Shown piece after piece: positions 6,458 through 11,929 of a DNA stretch of 11,929 nt. The notes below the pieces were generated by a model. That model had not been told where the DNA came from. It ran no database searches and was given only the letters and a program-made list of their open reading frames with translations. Each line of letters begins with the position of its first letter. Positions within the stretch are counted from its first letter, which is position 1. Origin of the DNA: Candidatus Cloacimonadota bacterium (GTDB lineage Bacteria; Cloacimonadota; Cloacimonadia; Cloacimonadales; Cloacimonadaceae); contig VGPI01000047.1 of the NCBI GenBank assembly GCA_016875595.1, positions 1-11,929 on the forward strand, in the 5' to 3' direction. The position numbers and the translations under genes are program-made.

Positions 6458-8353
6458 TTATTTAACGATAACCAGTCGACCCGAATGATCGGTGTCACCA
6501 CTGAGAATCCGGTAGAAATAGACACCATTGGTCAGGGAATTGCCATTATCATCCAGGGCATTCCAGATAAGTTCAAATGCACCGGAGGCGTCGGTCAGGG
6601 CATTGGTGGAAAACACTGTCTGTCCCTTGAGGTTAAAGACGTTGATCCGGGCAGGGGAATTGGCTTTGCCCTGCAGGTAGAATCTGGTCTGGGTATGGAA
6701 TGGATTGGGATAGACGGTAACGCTGTGAATAGCGGGGCTGACCTGGTCATTGTTGTTTACATTGACATAAGCCGTGACGACATTGGACGGATCAGAGACC
6801 ATCATCGGGTTATTGAACAGAGAGCAAACCCAATAGTTATAGATCCCGGGGCTGAGGTTGATGTCATAGAAACTGGTATTGCTGGGATTTGTGATCGTAG
6901 AAACCAGAAGTTCGTTACGATACACACGATATCCTACAAATCCCCTTCCGCCGAAGTGTTCCGGTCTCTGCCAATTCAGCTGTACATTTGCCTGGTCGAT
7001 CACTTGATGAGTCAGGTTCTGCGGAGGTGGCAGGGTCTCGATCGGGATGGTAGGTGGGCTCATCACAGGAGTGCCCGGCATACCATGCTGATCAACGGGT
7101 GTTATCCGAAAGGCGATCTGGTATCCAAGATCCGATTCCAGAACCCGATAGGTCAGAGTTGTTTGTCCGGCGATCGGAGTGAAATCGTTATTCATTCCGC
7201 GCAACCATTCAATAATACTATTCCCCTGGGTGTTGCCATCGGGATCACTAAAGGTATAGACACCGATCAAGTCCTGATAGATCACGGGTGGACCGCTGAC
7301 CATGACGTTGGTTGCCGCCGGCGGAGCATTAAGAAATCCGGTACCGCTCAGGGGCACCACGATAGATGGATAGTTGGGATGGCTCGTGGTGATCGTCATA
7401 TTCCCGGAAAAATCGCCGGCAGCCGGCGGGGCAAAGGTAACCTGAAGCGATTGGGATTGTCCGGGAGCAATAGTGTAATTGGAGGTGGGACAGGAAAATA
7501 TATTATTGTCAAAAGAGATAGTTCCCGTCAGCGGGGTATTCCAGTAATTACTGAGCATAACGGTCTGGTAGGTCGATCCGGTGACATAAGTATTATAGAA
7601 ACTCAGTGCAGTGACATTGACGGGTGGAGCATTGACCAGACCCGGCAATGAATACTTCACGGCTTGCAGGATCTCCTTGGAGGAATTGTTTTGCAGGAAG
7701 AACACCACTTCCATCCTACCCAATTGCCAACCGGGTTGAAAAGTGAAACTGAGGGGAATGGTCACTTGCCCGCCGGTGGCAAGGCTGATATCTGACCCAC
7801 TGGCGCTCGGTACCATTGCCCGGGTCACATTGTGGACATGCGTCTGATTGAACCAGATTTGGGGGATGTAACTCTCCGTCACTACGGCATGCAATTTGAC
7901 CCCGGTATTAGTATCCTCTTCCGGCTTGGCAACCGTAACATCGATGTTGACCAGATTACCGGTCATAGTCCCGTTGGCTGCTATGGTGTACTTGGATGGT
8001 ACCGCCAGGCGGGCATTCACCTTGGGTAAATAGTTGTTGTACAGGGATGAGCTGGCACTTCCGCCTACGCTGGGATTCAGCCCGTCAAAATAGGCGGTGG
8101 GAAAACCCGTGATGCCATAATAATTGATCCGGCTGGTTGAAGCGGGGATATTGTAGCTATCACCGCTGTGATATTTGACGATGCCAACGGCATGGCCATT
8201 CGTTTCCAGGTCATGCGCACCCATGGCTGCGCCGGGACAGTACACACACCACGTGCCGGTGCCGATCTCAACGACCACCAGATTACGGGGTAGGGCAGTC
8301 AAACCGACGGCTAACGCCAAAACTACGAGTAGAATTCCTAATTTCTTGGTCAT
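6458..8353 (-). CDS. Modular secreted protein: Omp28/thioredoxin-like, Ig-like, FnIII and sorting domains
   Basis: A 631-residue exported protein. Residues 1 to about 21 are the signal peptide. About 23-235 resemble the Omp28/thioredoxin-fold family: VVVEIGTGTWCVYCPGA places a CXXC redox pair at Cys36/Cys39, and YGITGFPTAYFDG supplies the expected cis-Pro loop (Pro85). About 244-339 look like an ASPM/SPD-2/Hydin-type Ig module (APGQSQSLQVTFAPPAAGDF). About 345-440 form a second Ig-like module (YTFSDPDGNTQGNSIIEWLR). About 441-530 are fibronectin type III (PPPQNLTHQV...VQLNWQRP). About 546-631 are a FlgD-like C-terminal sorting domain (VYPNPFHTQTRF, INVFNLKGQTVF, LTNGVYFYRIL). It is probably cell-surface or extracellular; a disulfide or redox role is inferred from CXXC only. 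AGGAGT upstream supports the ATG at 8353. A strong terminator follows the gene. Confidence 0.85.
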   Translation of the reverse strand: MTKKLGILLVVLALAVGLTALPRNLVVVEIGTGTWCVYCPGAAMGAHDLETNGHAVGIVKYHSGDSYNIPASTSRINYYGITGFPTAYFDGLNPSVGGSASSSLYNNYLPKVNARLAVPSKYTIAANGTMTGNLVNIDVTVAKPEEDTNTGVKLHAVVTESYIPQIWFNQTHVHNVTRAMVPSASGSDISLATGGQVTIPLSFTFQPGWQLGRMEVVFFLQNNSSKEILQAVKYSLPGLVNAPPVNVTALSFYNTYVTGSTYQTVMLSNYWNTPLTGTISFDNNIFSCPTSNYTIAPGQSQSLQVTFAPPAAGDFSGNMTITTSHPNYPSIVVPLSGTGFLNAPPAATNVMVSGPPVIYQDLIGVYTFSDPDGNTQGNSIIEWLRGMNNDFTPIAGQTTLTYRVLESDLGYQIAFRITPVDQHGMPGTPVMSPPTIPIETLPPPQNLTHQVIDQANVQLNWQRPEHFGGRGFVGYRVYRNELLVSTITNPSNTSFYDINLSPGIYNYWVCSLFNNPMMVSDPSNVVTAYVNVNNNDQVSPAIHSVTVYPNPFHTQTRFYLQGKANSPARINVFNLKGQTVFSTNALTDASGAFELIWNALDDNGNSLTNGVYFYRILSGDTDHSGRLVIVK

Positions 8354-8381
8354 AAGTAACTCCTTCTTGGTTAATAAGCTT

Positions 8382-8411
8382 GTTATATCTCAACGCAATG
8401 GTCTCATGCAA
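8382..8411 (-). promoter_or_regulatory. Candidate promoter of the modular secreted protein gene
   Basis: On the minus strand TTGCAT (8406-8411) stands 18 bases from TATAAC (8382-8387; 5 of 6 to TATAAT). Initiation would fall near 8375, about 20 bases before the start codon. The -35 match is weak (3 of 6). Confidence 0.35.
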
Positions 8412-8493
8412 AAATGATACCACAATTTGATGATAATTGAGAATGCGATGCTGTCCAGGAAATTCTCCGCTCTCCCAATATCTTGGAAAGTGA

Positions 8494-9114
8494 CTATCTC
8501 TTGAAACCATAGATACTCGTCTTGCCTTTCTTTACCCACCGGGCAGCGGGATCCTTGGATTCTTCTACCTTTAGCTCGGTGGACTGAAAGGTGGTTTGCC
8601 CTGGGATTTTCTCATCACCGACAGGTTCCATTTCTATGATCTTCTGCTTGCGGGGACGGGCATGGGATTTTACCATAGCGGCATCCACGATCACGCCCTC
8701 TGTGATCTTGATGTTATATTTACTCAATTGATGATTGAGCTCGTTCAGAAGCTTCTCAAAGATATTCCTGTCCGAAAACCGTCTCCGCCAACGACAGATC
8801 GTGGAATGATCAGGGACAGGGTTCTCCAAACTCAAGTGACAGAACCACAGAAACATGGCGTTGTAGAATAGCTGTTCTTCCATCTTATAATCAGATAACT
8901 TGTACCAGGACTGAATCAGCATGATCCGGAACATTACCTCTGCGGAAAAGGCATCTCTTCCGGCAACAGTAGTCCTTCTGATCTCCACTTTGCTGAGTAT
9001 TTTGTTGATCCGCTTCCAGTCAATCATCTGATCGATGTCTTTGAGAAAGTGCTTGCGGGTGGCAAGGCGAGCGGCAATCTCTTGATCGGCGAGGGTTATA
9101 ATTTGCTTTTCCAT
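8494..9114 (-). pseudogene. IS5-family transposase, 3'-truncated remnant
   Basis: A 206-residue reading frame from the ATG at 9114, which is preceded by GGAG at 9121-9124. Its N-terminal half matches IS5-family transposases: ADQEIAARLATRKHFL, the DUF772-type segment with MLIQSWYKLSDYKMEEQLFY, then PVPDHSTICRWRRRF. The first catalytic Asp is present in GVIVDAAMVKSHARP. The frame stops after the DPAARWVKKGKTSIYGFK segment, where full-length relatives of about 320-340 residues continue with the second Asp and the Glu of the DDE triad. Both are absent, and the following bases in all three frames do not resume the family, so this is a deletion remnant and not a single frameshift. It cannot transpose by itself. 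An in-frame ATG at 9153 would add 13 residues but lies over the promoter and lacks a ribosome binding site. The terminal inverted repeats are not identifiable. Confidence 0.85.
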
Positions 9115-9141
9115 GATAAGCTCCGGTGTTGTGATGGAGCC

Positions 9142-9169
9142 ATAATATAGCATGCAACTAATTTATCAA
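9142..9169 (-). promoter_or_regulatory. Promoter of the transposase remnant
   Basis: On the minus strand TTGATA (9164-9169; 5 of 6 to TTGACA) is 16 bases from TATTAT (9142-9147; 5 of 6 to TATAAT). The predicted start of transcription is near 9135. The GGAG ribosome binding site and ATG follow at normal distances. The surrounding bases up to about 9200 are markedly AT-rich compared with the neighbouring genes, which fits imported DNA. Confidence 0.55.
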
Positions 9170-9251
9170 GAAATAATTACATATATATTATGTCCTATGT
9201 TATGTTCGACGGTCTTTAGATGGATCATGTTCAGTTAAGGAGTATATTCCG

Positions 9252-10229
9252 TCATTGCATCGAGCCGGCGAAGAATTTCCTTACCTCGTTTGGATCATGA
9301 TATTTGCCAAAGAGCGCCATCAATTTGAGACGGGCTTTTATACCGCGGAGGTCTCCACCAGAGATGGCACCTGTGGATTGAAGATGCCTGCCACCGCCTT
9401 CGTAGCCATATTCATCCAAAACTCTGCCGGTGTAGGCACGGGTGCAGATGACCACCACGATCTTGTTCTGGATGGCAGTAATGATATCCGGCACCAAGTA
9501 ACTGGGCAGATTCCCTCTGCCGAATGCCTCGATGACGATGCCTTTGGTGCCATGCGCAATGGAACAGTGGATGTATCTGCCGTCCATACCGGCGCATGCC
9601 TTGATCAGATCGATATTGGTGTCGAGTTTATCCGTCCAGACATTCTCACGATAGAGGGTCGAGCGATGATAGACAATGCGGTCGGGATCGACATAGCCCA
9701 GGGGACCATAGCCCAGGGACTGGAAGGCATCGACCTTGCCGGTATCGGTCTTGGTCACGTCTCTGGCGGTGTGGATTTCATCGTTCATCACGACCAGGAC
9801 GCCCTTGTCATAGGATTCGGGATTGGAGGCGACGCGAACGCTGCCGATGATATTGCGCGGTCCGTCCAGACCCAGATCAGAACCACTGCGCATGGCAGCG
9901 GTAAAGACCACCGGCTTGCGGGTGGTGAGCACCAGATCACACAGAAACGCCGTCTCCTCCACGGTATCGGTGCCATGCGTGCAGACCACTCCGTCATATT
10001 CGAGGATCTGCCGGTCGATCGTCTTTGCCAGGTCAAACATCATCTGCGGGGTCATATAGGGACTGGGGATATTGGAATATTCCATGACATCGACATCGGC
10101 AACGTCTTTGAGCTGGGGAAAGCTACGCAGGAAATCGGCAAACTCGGAAGTGGGAACGATGCCCAATTGGGGGGCGGTCTTCATGGCGATGGTTCCACCG
10201 GTGAGGATGATCAGGATCTTGGCATTCAT
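9252..10229 (-). CDS. L-asparaginase (type I/II family)
   Basis: A 325-residue enzyme of the bacterial asparaginase/glutaminase family, hydrolysing L-asparagine to aspartate and ammonia. The whole catalytic set known from E. coli AnsB is present: nucleophile Thr13 in ILTGGTIAM; Thr87-Asp88 in THGTDTVEETA; Lys160 in ARDVTKTDT. The substrate-pocket segment AAMRSGSDLGLDGPRN (111-126) and the C-terminal TGAISGGDLRGIKARLKLM are also typical. There is no signal peptide, so it should act in the cytoplasm, as type I enzymes do. The ATG at 10229 lies 3 bases after the queC stop, and its Shine-Dalgarno (AAGGA) sits inside the end of queC, so the two genes should be co-transcribed and coupled. Glutamine as an alternative substrate cannot be excluded. 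I leave the symbol open because ansA and ansB types are not separable here. Confidence 0.93.
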   Translation of the reverse strand: MNAKILIILTGGTIAMKTAPQLGIVPTSEFADFLRSFPQLKDVADVDVMEYSNIPSPYMTPQMMFDLAKTIDRQILEYDGVVCTHGTDTVEETAFLCDLVLTTRKPVVFTAAMRSGSDLGLDGPRNIIGSVRVASNPESYDKGVLVVMNDEIHTARDVTKTDTGKVDAFQSLGYGPLGYVDPDRIVYHRSTLYRENVWTDKLDTNIDLIKACAGMDGRYIHCSIAHGTKGIVIEAFGRGNLPSYLVPDIITAIQNKIVVVICTRAYTGRVLDEYGYEGGGRHLQSTGAISGGDLRGIKARLKLMALFGKYHDPNEVRKFFAGSMQ

Positions 10230-10232
10230 GGT

Positions 10233-10895
10233 TCATTCCTTGTATTTGATCGGATCGCTGATACCGGCAGAAAGAAATGCCTTCTGGCGCAAGAGACAAC
10301 TGTCACAGGTACCGCAGGCGAGTTCATTGGCAATATAGCAACTCCAGGAATAAATGAAGGGAGCGTGGAGTTCAAATCCCTGTTCCACGATCTCTTTCTT
10401 GCTCATATTGATAACGGGTGTGACCAGCTCGATATTGGCAACCTTGCTGCCCTGCTGAATGGCCGCTTGCATTGCCTGGAAAAAAGCAGCGCGGCAATCA
10501 GGATAACCGCTGCTATCCTGCTCCACCGCTCCGATCCAGACCGAATCGGCGTCGATCACTTCCGCCCAGGCAACCGCTGTGGAGATCAGGATGGCATTAC
10601 GAAAGGGCACGTAGGTATTGGGGATCTGTCCCGGCTGGTCATCTCCGGTGCTTTTATAGTTTTTCGAGGTGAGGGATGAGCCTCCCATCCTGCCTAACCA
10701 GGGCAGATCGATGACTTTGGTCTGCACCGGTCGGTAAAACTCGCATAAACGTTCAAAGCACCAGAGTTCCTTCCTTTGGGTTCTCTGACCATAATTGGCG
10801 TGCAAAAAACATAATTCGGCACTTTCCCGGTTGGCGATGGCAGCGGTGACCAAACTGTCCATCCCACCGCTGAGCAGAACGATCGAGCGTTTCAT
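10233..10895 (-). CDS. queC: 7-cyano-7-deazaguanine (preQ0) synthase
   Basis: A 220-residue QueC, which converts 7-carboxy-7-deazaguanine to preQ0 using ATP and free ammonia, in the queuosine pathway of tRNA modification. The N-terminal PP-loop is SIVLLSGGMDSLVTA. HANYGQRTQRKE and IPNTYVPFRNAILISTA are the usual substrate-binding segments. The C-terminal zinc site is complete: SCYIANELACGTCDSCLLRQ gives Cys-x8-Cys-x2-Cys-x2-Cys. The length is normal for the family. I place the start at the ATG at 10895, since GGAG stands at 10901-10904; an in-frame ATG at 10916 would add 7 residues without a visible ribosome binding site. It is first in an operon with asparaginase and divergent from umuC. No other queuosine genes (queD, queE, folE) are in the window. 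Confidence 0.95.
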   Translation of the reverse strand: MKRSIVLLSGGMDSLVTAAIANRESAELCFLHANYGQRTQRKELWCFERLCEFYRPVQTKVIDLPWLGRMGGSSLTSKNYKSTGDDQPGQIPNTYVPFRNAILISTAVAWAEVIDADSVWIGAVEQDSSGYPDCRAAFFQAMQAAIQQGSKVANIELVTPVINMSKKEIVEQGFELHAPFIYSWSCYIANELACGTCDSCLLRQKAFLSAGISDPIKYKE

Positions 10896-10900
10896 CTTGT

Positions 10901-10904
10901 CTCC
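10901..10904 (-). promoter_or_regulatory. Ribosome binding site that decides the queC start
   Basis: On the minus strand GGAG is followed by 5 bases and the ATG at 10895. This favours the MKRSIVLLSGG start over the upstream in-frame ATG at 10916. Confidence 0.6.
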
Positions 10905-11044
10905 GTGAGTCATCATTGTTTAGACCTCATTCTTTCAATACCTTTGTCTTGTCAAGTAGCAAATGGGATTTGTCGGTCGTGTGCATATTGATATTTTCCT
11001 TGCCTTTTGCCTCAGCCGCCACAAGATGACGCCAGAACGACATC

Positions 11045-11049
11045 GGGAG
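11045..11049 (+). promoter_or_regulatory. Ribosome binding site of umuC
   Basis: GGGAG is followed by 6 bases and the ATG at 11056. The adjacent in-frame ATG at 11053 is only 3 bases away and is the less likely start. Confidence 0.55.
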
Positions 11050-11055
11050 AATATG

Positions 11056-11929
11056 ATGAACCACGGCAAGACGGACGAGATCATTGCCTTGATCGACTGT
11101 AACAACTTCTATGTTTCCTGCGAGCGGGTGTTCAATCCCGGCCTCGATGGCAAGCCCGTCGTCGTTCTGTCCAACAATGACGGCTGTATCGTTTCCCGCT
11201 CCAATGAGGTCAAAAAGCTCAATATCCCGATGGGATCACCTGGTTTCAAGTATGAGGCATTGATCCGCAAGCATGGAGGCACGCTACTATCATCCAATTA
11301 TACGCTCTATGCCGATATGTCGAACCGGGTGATGTATGCACTGTCCATGTTCACTCCGGAGATCGAGTATTACTCAATAGACGAGGCGTTTCTAAACCTG
11401 AGCGGGTTTCGGATCCGAGACCTGTTTGATTATGGACAGAAGATCAGAAAGACAGTCAAGAAATGGACTGGCATCCCTGTCTCCGTGGGCATCTCCTCCA
11501 CCAAAACCCTTGCCAAGGTCGCCAATCACCATGCCAAGCGCATCACTGACCTGAAGGGTGTATTGGTGATGCTGGAGCAGAGCAGGATCGATGAAGCGCT
11601 GAAACGAGTGGCGGTCGGGGACGTCTGGGGCATCGGCAGACAGTATGACAAGTTCCTGCGGCAGAATAAGATCGAGACCGCCTATCAATTGCGATATGCT
11701 GATGAGAAGTTCATTGACCGTTATCTGACCAGCGTCGGGCATAAGACGGTACTGGAACTGAACGGCTATGCCTGTATCGATATCGATGACGCTCCTGCCG
11801 CCAAGAAGAGCATCGTCACCTCCCGCTCCTTTGGCAAGCAGGTAAGCGATCAGGAGGAACTGAAGGAAGCCGTCTCCTGCTATATCACCCGGGCAGCGGA
11901 GAAACTGCGCTCTCAACGCAGCGTCTGCG
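11056..11929 (+). CDS. umuC: Y-family DNA polymerase V catalytic subunit UmuC (partial, runs off the window)
   Basis: The first 291 codons of a UmuC-type translesion polymerase; full-length relatives have about 420 residues, so the C-terminal third is outside the window. The palm carries the metal-binding acidic residues: Asp14 in IIALIDCNNFYVSCERVF and Asp109-Glu110 in YYSIDEAF. UmuC-specific stretches are KPVVVLSNNDGCIVSRSNE, SSNYTLYADMSNRVM, GISSTKTLAKVANHHAK and GDVWGIG, with TSRSFGKQVSD near the right edge. These distinguish it from DinB/Pol IV. In E. coli UmuC acts with two copies of cleaved UmuD as Pol V under SOS control. No umuD lies upstream here; the neighbour is divergent queC. 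A downstream partner would be out of view. No E. coli-type LexA box (CTGT-N8-ACAG) is visible ahead of it. Confidence 0.93.
   Translation, partial: MNHGKTDEIIALIDCNNFYVSCERVFNPGLDGKPVVVLSNNDGCIVSRSNEVKKLNIPMGSPGFKYEALIRKHGGTLLSSNYTLYADMSNRVMYALSMFTPEIEYYSIDEAFLNLSGFRIRDLFDYGQKIRKTVKKWTGIPVSVGISSTKTLAKVANHHAKRITDLKGVLVMLEQSRIDEALKRVAVGDVWGIGRQYDKFLRQNKIETAYQLRYADEKFIDRYLTSVGHKTVLELNGYACIDIDDAPAAKKSIVTSRSFGKQVSDQEELKEAVSCYITRAAEKLRSQRSVC

Noticed and set aside
6146..7651. 501-codon open frame on the plus strand
   Set aside because: It is antisense to the modular secreted protein and runs through its terminator and the foldback; the product is Gly/Ile/Asp-rich with no recognisable domain.
6151..8405. 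Near-identical 12-base words GAGACC[A/T]TTGCG on the minus strand near 6160 and 8400, considered as IS ends
   Set aside because: They are in the same orientation instead of inverted, do not flank the transposase, and 12-base words with one mismatch are expected by chance in 12 kb.
9236..9254. TTAAGGAGTATATT on the plus strand resembling a ribosome binding site
   Set aside because: No start codon follows at a usable distance and the only downstream frame is antisense to asparaginase.
9255..10679. 474-codon open frame on the plus strand across asparaginase and queC
   Set aside because: It lies wholly antisense to two well-recognised genes, shows no family resemblance and has no ribosome binding site at its start. 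It is a by-product of codon bias in the real genes.
10926..10955. Perfect TTGACA on the minus strand (10950-10955) as the queC promoter
   Set aside because: No acceptable -10 hexamer exists at 16-18 bases; the best is GAATGA. The true promoter cannot be assigned.
10970..10997. TTGTCG-16-TATTTT as a umuC promoter
   Set aside because: Both hexamers match at only 4 of 6 positions and the spacing is short; too weak to annotate.
1..11929. CRISPR arrays, tRNA or rRNA genes, phage or defence genes
   Set aside because: None of the corresponding repeats, cloverleaf sequences or protein motifs were found on either strand.

Overview
The window reads as chromosomal DNA of a Gram-negative bacterium of the Fibrobacteres-Chlorobi-Bacteroidetes (FCB) kind. 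Candidatus Cloacimonadota is my best guess, by inference and not proven. The reasons are two exported proteins with a C-terminal FlgD-like/type IX-style sorting domain (YPNP... NLKGQ... NGVYFYR), a DUF3078-like outer-membrane barrel ending in an aromatic residue, an Omp28-like thioredoxin-fold protein, roughly balanced GC, and consistent AGGAG-type ribosome binding sites.

Layout, left to right. Bases 1-201 hold a plus-strand terminator and no convincing gene. A DUF3078-like barrel gene (minus) and a DUF523-DUF1722 gene (plus) diverge from a 172-base intergenic region. The DUF523-DUF1722 gene is followed after 23 bases by a small exported protein with a sorting domain. That gene converges on, and overlaps by 12 bases, the end of lysS. 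lysS lies 8 bases behind an rpsA-like gene encoding five S1 domains, so the two form a minus-strand translation operon. Upstream of rpsA is a gene-free 518-base stretch packed with inverted repeats, including a 24-bp foldback and a cluster of mutually exclusive hairpins. It ends at a strong Rho-independent terminator for the next minus-strand gene, a 631-residue modular secreted protein (Omp28/thioredoxin-like domain, Ig-like modules, FnIII, sorting domain). Next comes a 3'-truncated IS5-family transposase. Then follows a minus-strand pair, queC then asparaginase, 3 bases apart. Finally a umuC-type Y-family polymerase gene (plus) diverges from queC and runs off the right edge.

Most genes are ordinary housekeeping: translation (rpsA, lysS), queuosine precursor synthesis (queC), amide hydrolysis (asparaginase) and error-prone repair (umuC), mixed with envelope and secreted proteins. 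I see no CRISPR array, tRNA, rRNA, phage module or defence island. The points most worth a second look are: the DUF523 protein with Ser in place of the third cluster-ligating Cys; the structured DNA/RNA region ahead of rpsA; the tight queC-asparaginase pairing, which could link an ammonia-releasing enzyme to an ammonia-consuming one; and a umuC with no umuD directly upstream.
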